Position numbers and translations under genes: made by a program. From Burkholderiales bacterium (GTDB lineage: Bacteria > Pseudomonadota > Gammaproteobacteria > Burkholderiales > Burkholderiaceae): a DNA stretch of 26,803 nucleotides. Below are positions 7,340-16,846 of the stretch, piece by piece. The notes under the pieces are model-generated. The model worked only from the letters and a program-made list of their open reading frames with translations, did not search any database and had not been told where the DNA came from. The stretch spans positions 1 through 26,803 of the forward strand of contig CANBUA010000027.1 of assembly GCA_947372535.1 (NCBI GenBank), given 5' to 3'. The number at the start of each line of letters is the position of its first letter. Position 1 is the stretch's first letter.

Positions 7340-8407
7340 TCAAAGGGATGTCACACGTGCTGTCACCGCTTTGCCGCTGCGCAGACCCAGCTTGGCCATC
7401 AACTGGCGGTCGCGCTCGACTTCCGGGTTGCCAGTGGTCAACAGCTTGTCGCCGTAGAAGATGGAGTTGGCGCCCGCCAGGAAGCACATCGCCTGCACCG
7501 CCTCGCTCATCTGCTGACGGCCGGCGGACAAGCGCACACGGGCCGTCGGCATCGTGATGCGTGCCACCGCGATGGTGCGCACGAACTCCAGCGGGTCCAG
7601 CGGCGGGGTGTCGGCCAGGGGGGTGCCTTCGACGCGCACCAGGTCATTGATGGGCACGGACTCGGGGTAGACGGGCAGGTTGGCCAGTTGGGCGATCAGG
7701 CCGGCGCGGCCTTCGCGCGTCTCGCCCATGCCGACGATGCCGCCGCTGCACACCTTGATGTTGGCGCTGCGCACGTGGCCCAGGGTGTCGAGGCGATCTT
7801 GCTGGTCACGCGTGGTGATGATGCTGCCGTAGAGCTCGGGCGCGGTGTCCAGGTTGTGGTTGTAGTAATCCAGGCCGGCGTTCTTGAGCGATTCGGCCTG
7901 AGGCGCGGTGAGCATGCCCAAGGTGCAGCAGGCCTCCAGGCCTTCTTCCTTGATCACGCCGATCAGGGTGGCGACCTTTTCGATGTCGCGGTCCTTGGGG
8001 GCGCGCCAGGCGGCGCCCATGCAGAAACGGCTGGCGCCGGCGGCCTTGGCCGCGACCACAGCCTCGCGCACCTGCTCGGGCGACATCAGCTTGCTGGCTT
8101 CGACACCGGTGTCGTAGCGGGCGGCCTGGGGGCAGTAGCCGCAATCTTCTTCACAGCCGCCGGTCTTGACCGACAGCAAGGTGGCGTGCTCGACCTCGTT
8201 GGCGTCCCAGTGCTGACGGTGCACTTGCTGGGCACGCCAGAGCAGGTCATTGAAGGGCAGGTTGAACAGATCGAGGATCTGGGCACGCGGCCAGCGGGCC
8301 TGGGCCTCGTCCTCCACGGTGCAATCGCCGCCGCAGCCATGGGCATTGGGCGCGGCCTTGGGCAACCATTGAACCGGTTGCGGGGTCGGGGTGGTGCATT
8401 CAGACAT
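7340..8407 (-). CDS. bioB: Biotin synthase
   Basis: 355 residues from ATG 8407 ([10 protein letters not shown]). An in-frame start at 8473 would add 22 residues unlike the family, so I use 8407. It is a radical-SAM enzyme that inserts sulfur into dethiobiotin to make biotin. The 4Fe-4S binding CxxxCxxC is CEEDCGYC (C85, C89, C92). Other family blocks are [29 protein letters not shown], the LSAGRQQM segment near the C-terminus and [17 protein letters not shown]. Before the core there is a Cys-containing N-terminal extension (GCGGDC). No other biotin genes are visible nearby, so bioB stands alone here. It is convergent with the HEAT-like gene, 25 bp apart. Confidence 0.97.
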   Translation of the reverse strand: MSECTTPTPQPVQWLPKAAPNAHGCGGDCTVEDEAQARWPRAQILDLFNLPFNDLLWRAQQVHRQHWDANEVEHATLLSVKTGGCEEDCGYCPQAARYDTGVEASKLMSPEQVREAVVAAKAAGASRFCMGAAWRAPKDRDIEKVATLIGVIKEEGLEACCTLGMLTAPQAESLKNAGLDYYNHNLDTAPELYGSIITTRDQQDRLDTLGHVRSANIKVCSGGIVGMGETREGRAGLIAQLANLPVYPESVPINDLVRVEGTPLADTPPLDPLEFVRTIAVARITMPTARVRLSAGRQQMSEAVQAMCFLAGANSIFYGDKLLTTGNPEVERDRQLMAKLGLRSGKAVTARVTSL

Positions 8408-8502
8408 GGCGGGCTTGGGTGGTGCGGATACGCGGGTAAGACACAAGGCGGTCAACGGCCAAGTGTAGGCCAAAGCGCCGATCGAGCAGGTAAGCTCGCG
8501 CC

Positions 8503-8973
8503 ATGCGTTTCGAACACCTCATTGAAATCAATTCGCCCGCGCAGAGCATTCAGACCGTGGTGCCCACCTTCACCCGCGAGCAACTCTGGCAGGGTTTGAT
8601 GCTGCGGGTGCGGGTGCCAGGGCGCTTCCCGATGGGCCCGGACGCCTGCACCGTGACCGAAACCAGCCCCGGCGTGCTGGCGCGCACCATCGAGTTCGGC
8701 GCCCACATCATGAAAGATGAGGTGGCCTGCCAGGCGCCCGACCAGGTCGTTTTCACGCCAGAGGCCCACGGCGACACCACCCCGATCCGGCTCACCATCC
8801 GCATCGAAGAGCCCCAGGCAGGCCAGATGGTGCTGCGCTTTGTCTACGAGAGCACGCAGGCCTTGCCACCCGAGGAGGCCTACTTCAACGAGTACCGCCA
8901 CAACGCCTGGCTGCACCACGACTTGGACATGGTCCGGACCTTGCGCCAGTGGCTCACCGACGGCGAGCTTTGA
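8503..8973 (+). CDS. AtaL-like (DUF1857) SRPBCC-fold protein
   Basis: 156 residues. The opening [14 protein letters not shown] and the segment [21 protein letters not shown], followed by a string of beta strands and a C-terminal helix ([17 protein letters not shown]), match the AtaL-like/DUF1857 branch of the SRPBCC (START-like) superfamily. These domains enclose a hydrophobic ligand pocket. The ligand and role of bacterial members are not established. It is divergent from bioB (95 bp) and 19 bp upstream of the lipase-chaperone-like gene, with which it may be co-transcribed. Confidence 0.8.
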   Translation: MRFEHLIEINSPAQSIQTVVPTFTREQLWQGLMLRVRVPGRFPMGPDACTVTETSPGVLARTIEFGAHIMKDEVACQAPDQVVFTPEAHGDTTPIRLTIRIEEPQAGQMVLRFVYESTQALPPEEAYFNEYRHNAWLHHDLDMVRTLRQWLTDGEL

Positions 8974-8992
8974 AAGGGCCGGGGGTCGCACG

Positions 8993-9991
8993 ATGGACAA
9001 CAAGACGCTTGTGGATCACGCTCAACCGACCCCCGACGCCGGAGGCGGCTTGAGAAAGCCCGCATGGCGGCTGGGCCTGGCCATCGTCGTGGTGATCGCG
9101 GCCACGGTGTGGGGCGTGCAGTCCTGCGTCAGCCACCTTTCCACCATCCCCGGTGAGGAAGACCCGGCGGCGCGCTCTGCCCTGTCCCAGGTTCAGTTGT
9201 CTGCTTCGGTGCCTGTCAAGGCGAACGCGGCGCCTCGTACGCTGGCGCAGTTGCGCGGCTTGTTGCAGGCGCGGTCACGCGCTGGGGGCGCGCCGGTGGC
9301 GGGCGACTGGTGCGTGCTCAAGGGCAGCCAGTTGGCGCCGTGCTCCGTGCTGCGCGCCCGCTTCGAGTATTACTTCCACGGCCTGGGCGAACTCACGCCG
9401 GGCGAGGCGCGGGCGCTCACGGAGGATGAGTCTCGCCGCATCAATGGCGAGGCGCTGACCGGCCGCATCATGCAGGTCTTCGACCAATACCAGGCTTGGC
9501 GTCAACATGCCTTCACCCATGTGGCCGATCCCGCCGATCGCCGGACCTGGATGCCCGCCCTGCAGGAGCAGCGGCAGGTCCGCGAGAAGCTGATGGGGGC
9601 GGCCTGGACGAAAGCCTTCTTCGAAGAGGAAGACAAGGAGTTGCTGGGCATGTATGCGCAACTGGAGGCCAGTCAGGCTTTGGTCGCCCGGCGAGGCAGC
9701 GAGCCTTTGGCGGCTGCGATGTCGGCCAAGGACGAGGCCTCTGCTGTGCACGCCGATCGCGTGGCGCGCTATGGCGCCGAGGTGGCCCAGCAACTGGACA
9801 AGGCCGAGGCCGATCAGGCCGAGTTCGACCAGGGCATGCAGGCCGCCCGCGCCGAATGGAGCCGATTGGCCAGCTTGGCCAATCTGTCCGACATCGACCG
9901 TGAGGCGCAGATCAAGCGCTTCGTGGACGAGCATTTTGATCAGGCTGATCGCGGCCGTGCCCTGTCTCAGGTGAAATTGCCGGGCAGGTGA
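8993..9991 (+). CDS. Lipase chaperone-like protein (Lif family, divergent)
   Basis: 332 residues from ATG 8993, with a GGGGG run about eight bases upstream; the open frame extends further left only inside the AtaL-like gene. A single membrane helix (about 26-43) anchors a periplasmic domain. An Ala/Pro-rich linker is followed by RARFEYYFHGLGE (121-133), a degenerate form of the lipase foldase signature RxxFDY(F/C)LSAxGE. Later come a helical region with WTKAFFEEEDKEL (about 205-217), as in Lif proteins, and a C-terminal FDQADRGRAL. Known Lif proteins stay in the inner membrane and fold a partner lipase before type II secretion. No lipase gene lies next to it, and the signature differs at several positions, so the partner and even the role are uncertain. 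Confidence 0.68.
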   Translation: MDNKTLVDHAQPTPDAGGGLRKPAWRLGLAIVVVIAATVWGVQSCVSHLSTIPGEEDPAARSALSQVQLSASVPVKANAAPRTLAQLRGLLQARSRAGGAPVAGDWCVLKGSQLAPCSVLRARFEYYFHGLGELTPGEARALTEDESRRINGEALTGRIMQVFDQYQAWRQHAFTHVADPADRRTWMPALQEQRQVREKLMGAAWTKAFFEEEDKELLGMYAQLEASQALVARRGSEPLAAAMSAKDEASAVHADRVARYGAEVAQQLDKAEADQAEFDQGMQAARAEWSRLASLANLSDIDREAQIKRFVDEHFDQADRGRALSQVKLPGR

Positions 9992-10004
9992 GGGCCGATG
10001 GCGT

Positions 10005-11732
10005 TCACAGCACCGGATGCGGCCAGGGCGATGAGGTCTCGCCCATGGCGGCCGATCTTGACGCGGTAGACCAGCCATGGCGGCCGCTGGCGACTGCCGC
10101 TCGCATGATGGGCACCTGGCGAAGCATTGCCTGAGGCGTCTGGCCCAGTCCCCGGACCACGCACAGCGCAGCCGCCCCGCAGGCCGCAAAGCGCGTGACT
10201 TGCTCAGGCGCCAACAGCCCGCCGATGGCCACCACCGGCACGGGGCTTTGCGCCACCCACCAACGCAGGTTGTCCTCACCTTGAGGATGCCAAGGCATGT
10301 CCTTGGTGGTGGTGGGCAGCACCGGCCCGCATGCCAGGTAGCTGGCCTGCATGCCGGCCGCGCGTGCCAGCTCCCACAGGCTGTGCGAGCTCAGGCCCAG
10401 CATCACCTGGCCCTGCGCGGCGCGAAGTTGCGCCAGGTCACTGGCGTCCATGGCCAGAAGATCTTCCTGGCCCAGGTGCAGGCCGAGCCGATAGCCGGGC
10501 GCGGATGATGCGGGTAGCGCCTGTTCCAGCGCAGCCTGCCAGTGGTCGTTGATGAACAGCGATGCGCCCGCCTGCGCTGACAGCGTGATGCTGCGCGCCA
10601 GGTGCAGCCCCAGGCCTTCGCTGGCCTTGTGGCGCAGTTGCAGGCAACGCAGGCCGGCTTGCAGGCCGCCTTCAATCAGGTCGGACGTGCCCACGATGCC
10701 GTAGAGCCCGTCTACTGGCGGCGTGAAGGGCAGGAAGCCTGGCTCGCCATCCAGGGCCCAGGGCAACTCGACGCCCAGGCCCAGCCAGGGCAGCGGGGCG
10801 CCGCCATGGGCCTGACCTGCAGCAAAGCCTGCCCGCGCCATCACGGGGCCATGTCCTTGGCCGGCAGCATGCCCATGCATCAGGGCATGGTGGGTCAGCA
10901 TCTTGCCCAGCACGCAGGCATCGGCCTCGACATGGCCCAAAGCCAGGGCCGAGGCGATGCCGCTGGCCAGGGTGCAGCCGGTGCCGTGGGTGTGAGGCGT
11001 GGCCACCCGTGGTGCGCACAGCCAGCCGCTGGCGTGCGGTGTGGAGAGCCAGTCCAGGCTGTGGCTGCGATCGATGGCTTGGCGGCCGGCATCGCCCCCA
11101 GTGATCATGACGGCGCGGGCGCCTGCGGCATGCAGGGCCTGCGCCAGGGCGGGGATGTCGTGCAGCGGGCTGTCATGGTGCCCGTGGTGCTGGTTCGCTT
11201 CGTCGCCGGGCATGGGGGAGAAGCCTCGACCCAACAGGCGCAGAGCTTCTTGCCGATTCGGCGTGATCAGCGTGGCGCGTGGCAGCAGGTGCTCGCGGTA
11301 AGCGGCCAGGATGGCTTCGCTGCTGAAGGCCGCGCCGCCTTGGCTGGCGCCCAGCACGGGGTCCACCACCAGCGCCAGGTGGCGATGCGGATCGATGCCA
11401 TCCGGTGTGCTGGCGCGCAGCTGATCCACCCAGTGCGCCACCAACTTCACAGCCTGCACGCTGCCCAGCAGCCCAGTCTTGATGGCACGCGGCGTGAGGT
11501 CGCCAGACAAGGCATGAAGCTGCGCTTGCAGGGCGTCTGGGGCCACAGGGAAGACGGCGTCCACGCCCAGCGAGTGTTGCGCCGTGATGGCGGCGACGAC
11601 GGGGCACAGGTGCACGCCCAGGGCATCGGCTGCGCGCTGGTCGGCGCTCAGGCCCGCGCCACCGGCGGTGTCCAGGCCGGCGATGCTCCAGACGACGGGC
11701 GGCCGGTTTGGCGTGGTGCTCGAATCGTTCAT
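10005..11732 (-). CDS. thiDE: Bifunctional HMP(-P) kinase / thiamine-phosphate synthase (ThiD-ThiE fusion)
   Basis: 575 residues. Residues about 12-305 are ThiD: SIAGLDTAGGAG (16-27), a substrate region around VDPVL (123-127), and HGTGCTLASGIASAL (249-263) near the active-site cysteine. Residues about 340-550 are ThiE: QLRHK (366-370), FINDH (393-397), HLGQEDL (419-425), CGPVLPTTTK (468-477) and AIGGL (502-506), covering diphosphate and thiazole-phosphate binding. The N-terminal part phosphorylates hydroxymethylpyrimidine; the C-terminal part joins HMP-PP to thiazole phosphate to give thiamine phosphate. A tail of about 25 residues has no clear counterpart. It is the last gene of the thi operon, 18 bp after thiG, and convergent with the chaperone-like gene. 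Confidence 0.95.
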   Translation of the reverse strand: MNDSSTTPNRPPVVWSIAGLDTAGGAGLSADQRAADALGVHLCPVVAAITAQHSLGVDAVFPVAPDALQAQLHALSGDLTPRAIKTGLLGSVQAVKLVAHWVDQLRASTPDGIDPHRHLALVVDPVLGASQGGAAFSSEAILAAYREHLLPRATLITPNRQEALRLLGRGFSPMPGDEANQHHGHHDSPLHDIPALAQALHAAGARAVMITGGDAGRQAIDRSHSLDWLSTPHASGWLCAPRVATPHTHGTGCTLASGIASALALGHVEADACVLGKMLTHHALMHGHAAGQGHGPVMARAGFAAGQAHGGAPLPWLGLGVELPWALDGEPGFLPFTPPVDGLYGIVGTSDLIEGGLQAGLRCLQLRHKASEGLGLHLARSITLSAQAGASLFINDHWQAALEQALPASSAPGYRLGLHLGQEDLLAMDASDLAQLRAAQGQVMLGLSSHSLWELARAAGMQASYLACGPVLPTTTKDMPWHPQGEDNLRWWVAQSPVPVVAIGGLLAPEQVTRFAACGAAALCVVRGLGQTPQAMLRQVPIMRAAVASGRHGWSTASRSAAMGETSSPWPHPVL

Positions 11733-11750
11733 GCGTTCGATGGGCGCAGA

Positions 11751-12551
11751 TCAGATCAACACGAAAGGCTGGCCGCCCACCGGCGTGGTGGCAATCGCCA
11801 CATCACTGGTGGGCATGAGCCCGGCCTTGAAGCCCAGGCGACCAGCCTCGATGGCATGGCGGAAGGCGCGCGCCATCTGCACTGGCTGACCCGATTGTGA
11901 GACGGCCGAGTTGAGCAGCACCGCGTCCATCCCCAGCTCCATCGCGGCGGTGGCGTGCGAGGGCGCGCCCAGGCCCGCATCGACGATGAGCGTGGCGTTT
12001 GGCAGGCGCGCGCGCAAGGTGCGCAAGGCCCAGGGGTTGAGCAGGCCCAGGCCCGAACCGATGGGCGCGGCCCAGGGCATGAGGACCTGGCAGCCAGCGT
12101 CCACCAGGCGCTGGCAGGTGACCAGGTCGTCGGTGCAATAGGGCAGCACCTCGAAGCCATCCCTGACCAGTTGGCGCGCGGCCTCCACCAGTTCGAAAGG
12201 GTCGGGCTGCAAGGTCTGCTCGTCGCCCACCACTTCGAGCTTGAGCCAATTCGTGTCGAGCAACTCGCGCGCCATGTGCGCCAGGGTGATGGCTTCGCGC
12301 GCGCTGCGGCAGCCAGCGGTGTTGGGCAGCAGGTGGGCGCCTTGCGCACGGGCCGTGTCGCGGATGATTTGCACGAAGCCGTTGTCGCCCCCGCCTGGCA
12401 CGGCCAGGGTGCGCTTGAGGCCCAGAGTGAGTACTTGGCTGCCAGAAGCCTCGATGGCCTGTTGCAAGACAGCGGGGGAGGCGTACTGCGCCGTGCCCAG
12501 CAGGAAGCGGCTGCTCAGCTCGGTCTGGCCGATGCGCCAGGTGTCGGTCAT
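11751..12551 (-). CDS. thiG: Thiazole synthase
   Basis: 266 residues from ATG 12551, preceded by AAGGAGA at good spacing; a longer in-frame start at 12590 overlaps thiS and is rejected. It makes the thiazole phosphate ring from 1-deoxyxylulose 5-phosphate, dehydroglycine and ThiS thiocarboxylate in the cytosol. Family blocks are visible: FLLGTAQYAS, LPNTAGCRSAREAI, WLKLEVVGD with the Schiff-base Lys104, VLPYCTDD, PWAAPIGSGLGLLNP and VDAGLGAPSHA. The gene starts 11 bp after the thiS stop, so the two are likely translationally linked, which fits their tight complex. Confidence 0.96.
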   Translation of the reverse strand: MTDTWRIGQTELSSRFLLGTAQYASPAVLQQAIEASGSQVLTLGLKRTLAVPGGGDNGFVQIIRDTARAQGAHLLPNTAGCRSAREAITLAHMARELLDTNWLKLEVVGDEQTLQPDPFELVEAARQLVRDGFEVLPYCTDDLVTCQRLVDAGCQVLMPWAAPIGSGLGLLNPWALRTLRARLPNATLIVDAGLGAPSHATAAMELGMDAVLLNSAVSQSGQPVQMARAFRHAIEAGRLGFKAGLMPTSDVAIATTPVGGQPFVLI

Positions 12552-12562
12552 GTCAGGTCTCC

Positions 12563-12784
12563 TTATCCGCCGGTGATGGGGGCAAAACACAGCAAGGTGT
12601 CGCCATTGGCGAGCACCCGGGATGTGCGCTGATGGCGCGCCACGAAATCGCCATTGACGGCGGTGGCCACAGCCTCGATGCGCAGGCCGGGCAGTTGGTC
12701 CAGCAAGGCGGCCACGGTGGTGCCGGCTGGCACGCTCACGGGGCCTTGGTCAGTGTGGACGGTGATGGAGAGTGACTCGCTCAT
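12563..12784 (-). CDS. thiS: Sulfur carrier protein ThiS
   Basis: 73 residues from ATG 12784 (MSESLSITV); the open frame to 12931 overlaps thiO and is not family-like. It is a ubiquitin-like beta-grasp protein ending in Gly-Gly (APITGG), the C-terminus that is adenylated and thiocarboxylated to carry sulfur to ThiG. The segment AVATAVNGDFVARH is typical of ThiS. It sits between thiO and thiG. The activating enzyme ThiF is not in the window and must be encoded elsewhere. Confidence 0.95.
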   Translation of the reverse strand: MSESLSITVHTDQGPVSVPAGTTVAALLDQLPGLRIEAVATAVNGDFVARHQRTSRVLANGDTLLCFAPITGG

Positions 12785-12819
12785 GGTGACGACGACAGCT
12801 GCGATTGGAAGGTGGCGGC

Positions 12820-13962
12820 TCAAGCCGTGAGGCGGGCCTGACGAAGGGCCTCGTCCAGCAATGACGGGGCCAGCAGCCAGCCATGGCGGTACAGGCCATT
12901 GAGCCGCACCAAGCCTGCCTCGACATGGCACTGCGGCCGGTGGTCAGGCAGGGCGGGGCGCAGGTTCACGTCCAGCCGCAGAATGCGCGCCTCAGCCAGG
13001 TCGGGCAGCACGCTGTGGGCGGCGGCCATCAGCTCGACTGCGCTGCGCAAGGACATGGGCGAGCGGTCTCCGCTTTCGATCTCGCTGGCGCCGACCAGGA
13101 TCACATCGCCCGGGCGCGGCACGATGTAGACGCGGTGGCGCGGATGAAGCAGGCGCACCGGCCGGTGCAGGCTGATACCGGGGGCGTGCAGCCACACCAT
13201 CTCGCCGCGCACACCCCGCACGGCGCAGGCATCTTTGGCGCCCACGCCGCGGGTGTCGAACACCCAGTCGAAGGACAAGGCGGCTTGTTCCATGGCCTGG
13301 CTGGGCGCTTGGCTCGTTGCGCCAGTTCGAGCCTCGCCCAGGCGTAGCTGCCCCGGTCGCAAGTCGATGACCGATGTACCCCAATGCCAGGTCACGCTCG
13401 TTGCATCCTCATGCAAGCGCGCCATGGTGCGCACCGTGTCGATGTGGGCTTCGCCAGGCAACAACCAGGCGTGCAGCGGGCCGCCCACACTGTGCAAGGC
13501 CGGCTCGATCGCTTTCAAAGCCTGGCCCGTCAGCGCTTGAGGCGCGCGAGTCGCCATCAAGGCGTCATCACCAGGCGGTGGATCGCCATCTGCAATGCGC
13601 GTCAGCACACGCCGCGCCGCGCCCACATCGGCGCCATGGGCCACCAGCAAGCTGCCTTGCTGGATGAACAGGGGCGCGTCATCAGGCACGGCGGTGGCCG
13701 GCGCCGCAGACAGCTTCGCCGCAATGCCTGCCCAGCGCTCAATGCTGTGCCAACCGCGCTCGGCCACGTCCAGCTCGGCCGTCTCGCGCTCTGCCGTGGG
13801 GCTGAGCATGCCGGCCGCTGTGAAGCCGGCCGCGCCTTGGCCATCGAACAGCGGCGCAGGCCCGGCCGCTGGGTCGAAAACATGCACCTCGTGGCCCTGG
13901 TGCGCCAGCGTCCATGCCGCGAGCCGGCCCATGAGCCCAGCGCCTGCGATGCCGATTTTCAT
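12820..13962 (-). CDS. thiO: Glycine oxidase ThiO-type FAD-dependent oxidoreductase
   Basis: 380 residues from ATG 13962 (MKIGIAGAGLMG); the longer reading to 14067 enters the thiC end and lacks family sequence. The N-terminal GAGLMG is the FAD-binding Rossmann motif, and AAGMLSPTAE follows as in the D-amino-acid oxidase family. Near the C-terminus RLNGLYRHGWLLAP matches the conserved flavin-binding block. ThiO oxidises glycine with O2 to the iminoacetate that ThiG uses for the thiazole ring, replacing the oxygen-sensitive ThiH of anaerobes and enterics. It lies 58 bp downstream of thiC and 35 bp upstream of thiS. The sequence is divergent enough that the assignment rests partly on operon context. 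Confidence 0.9.
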   Translation of the reverse strand: MKIGIAGAGLMGRLAAWTLAHQGHEVHVFDPAAGPAPLFDGQGAAGFTAAGMLSPTAERETAELDVAERGWHSIERWAGIAAKLSAAPATAVPDDAPLFIQQGSLLVAHGADVGAARRVLTRIADGDPPPGDDALMATRAPQALTGQALKAIEPALHSVGGPLHAWLLPGEAHIDTVRTMARLHEDATSVTWHWGTSVIDLRPGQLRLGEARTGATSQAPSQAMEQAALSFDWVFDTRGVGAKDACAVRGVRGEMVWLHAPGISLHRPVRLLHPRHRVYIVPRPGDVILVGASEIESGDRSPMSLRSAVELMAAAHSVLPDLAEARILRLDVNLRPALPDHRPQCHVEAGLVRLNGLYRHGWLLAPSLLDEALRQARLTA

Positions 13963-14020
13963 GGCCTGCCCGTGACGACGATGGTGATGACGAAGGTGCT
14001 GCTCAAGCCGCAGGCCGGAC

Positions 14021-15955
<1,935 letters not shown>

Positions 15956-16052
15956 CTAGGCAGCAGGTGGGTGATCACTGCTCCGAGGGGTACCCGGCGC
16001 TTGCTCGCGCAACACCCATGTTGGGGCTGGCGAAACATCGTCGATAGGCACG

Positions 16053-16149
16053 GCTCTTCTTTCGCCGGTATGAGCCGGATCAAGTTCAGCGGGTTTGGAC
16101 CTTGTCCATCTCAGCACCTGCACGACGGTCGCACAGTACACCCCGGAGC
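16053..16149 (-). promoter_or_regulatory. TPP riboswitch (THI element)
   Basis: Read on the minus strand, the region carries the conserved THI elements in order: CGGGGTG, GTGCTGAGA, then ACCCGCTGAACTTGATC, CGGCTCATACCGGCGAA. The closing P1 helix can form between GCTC (16146-16149) and GAGC (16053-16056). Thiamine pyrophosphate binding is known to lower expression of the downstream genes. About 100 bases separate it from the thiC start. No clear terminator with a T-run is visible there, so control is more likely at translation, by hiding the TAGGAG site; that is an inference. Confidence 0.96.
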
Positions 16150-16156
16150 AGGCCGC

Positions 16157-16186
16157 AGTGTATCCCGTCGGGGCCGTCTGTGCCAG
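16157..16186 (-). promoter_or_regulatory. Candidate sigma-70 promoter of the thi operon
   Basis: On the minus strand CTGGCA (16181-16186) matches four of six bases of the -35 consensus and TACACT (16157-16162) four of six of the -10, with an 18-bp spacer. The predicted start near 16150 falls exactly at the 5' base of the riboswitch P1 helix, which supports the call. Confidence 0.45.
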
Positions 16187-16221
16187 CGGCATGTCCCACT
16201 GGCGCGCCGGGGCATGGTGGT

Positions 16222-16419
16222 TCAGTGGTCGGTGGACGCCGCGCTGATCTGTGCCTGAGTCTGAGCCGTGCTTGTCAGAGGCTGGCCGCTTGCTTGATGT
16301 TGGTCGAACACCCAGTCCAGGAGTTCTTGTGACCATGACGAGATCGATGTCGACGCTTGCGATGGACCCAGCAGTGCCAGGGCCAGGGCCAGCGGAGCGA
16401 TGGCGAACAATGGACGCAT
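16222..16419 (-). CDS. Small exported protein, unknown function
   Basis: 65 residues from ATG 16419. Residues 1-23 look like a signal peptide: MRP, a hydrophobic run of Ala and Leu, then PSQA as a cleavage site. The mature peptide of about 42 residues starts STSISSWSQELLDWVFDQHQASG, a short amphipathic stretch, and ends rich in Thr, Gln, Ala and Ser. No family is recognised and there is no good Shine-Dalgarno, so this is a tentative gene. It lies between the feo operon and the thi promoter, on the same strand. Confidence 0.42.
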   Translation of the reverse strand: MRPLFAIAPLALALALLGPSQASTSISSWSQELLDWVFDQHQASGQPLTSTAQTQAQISAASTDH

Positions 16420-16569
16420 GTGTTTGTTAAGCAATGACTGCTTGATGAACTGGAGGCCGCAGTCTATGAGAGCAGCGCTGTTTTCACATCCCCGACATCC
16501 GGGGGGCGAAGGACACCTTGTGTGACCTTTGCGACGTTCTGCCCCTAGTTCTTGGGGGATGGACACAGC

Positions 16570-16842
16570 TCATTGCGGTTTGCTACGGTGAATTCGGATT
16601 TCGGACTCCGCAGGCGAGGCTTTTGAGCCGCTGATGGCACTGCTGGGCTTGCTGCTGCAATCGGCGCACCCACCGCTGCCGCACGCGCCACCCGAAGTGG
16701 CTTGAGCGCTGCTGCCCCCCGTGTCATGACAGGCGCCCTTCGCTTGGCTGCCCGGCCACCAGCGACGCGTCACATACCCCAGCGCGATCAGCACGATCAA
16801 GCCGGTGATGAGTTCTTGCCAGGGCAGGTGTTGCAACAACAT
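16570..16842 (-). CDS. FeoB-associated Cys-rich membrane protein
   Basis: 90 residues from ATG 16842, four bases after the feoB stop, so probably translationally coupled. One membrane helix (about 8-27, WQELITGLIVLIALGYVTRR) is followed by a soluble tail with four cysteines (C38, C54, C59, C62) in a Gly/Ser-rich setting, including CGSGGCADC. Similar small proteins with one helix and a cysteine cluster are common after feoB in proteobacteria. Their role is unproven; iron binding or partnering with FeoB, in place of FeoC, is a reasonable inference. Confidence 0.78.
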   Translation of the reverse strand: MLLQHLPWQELITGLIVLIALGYVTRRWWPGSQAKGACHDTGGSSAQATSGGACGSGGCADCSSKPSSAISGSKASPAESEIRIHRSKPQ

Positions 16843-16846
16843 GGCG

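Noticed and set aside
7193..8599. A 468-codon plus-strand frame opposite bioB
   Set aside because: Shadow of bioB; the translation shows no motif and overlaps two well-supported genes.
16483..16503. Stem CCCCG / CGGGG downstream of the feo operon as a terminator
   Set aside because: Only five base pairs and no T-run on the minus strand, so it cannot be supported as a terminator.
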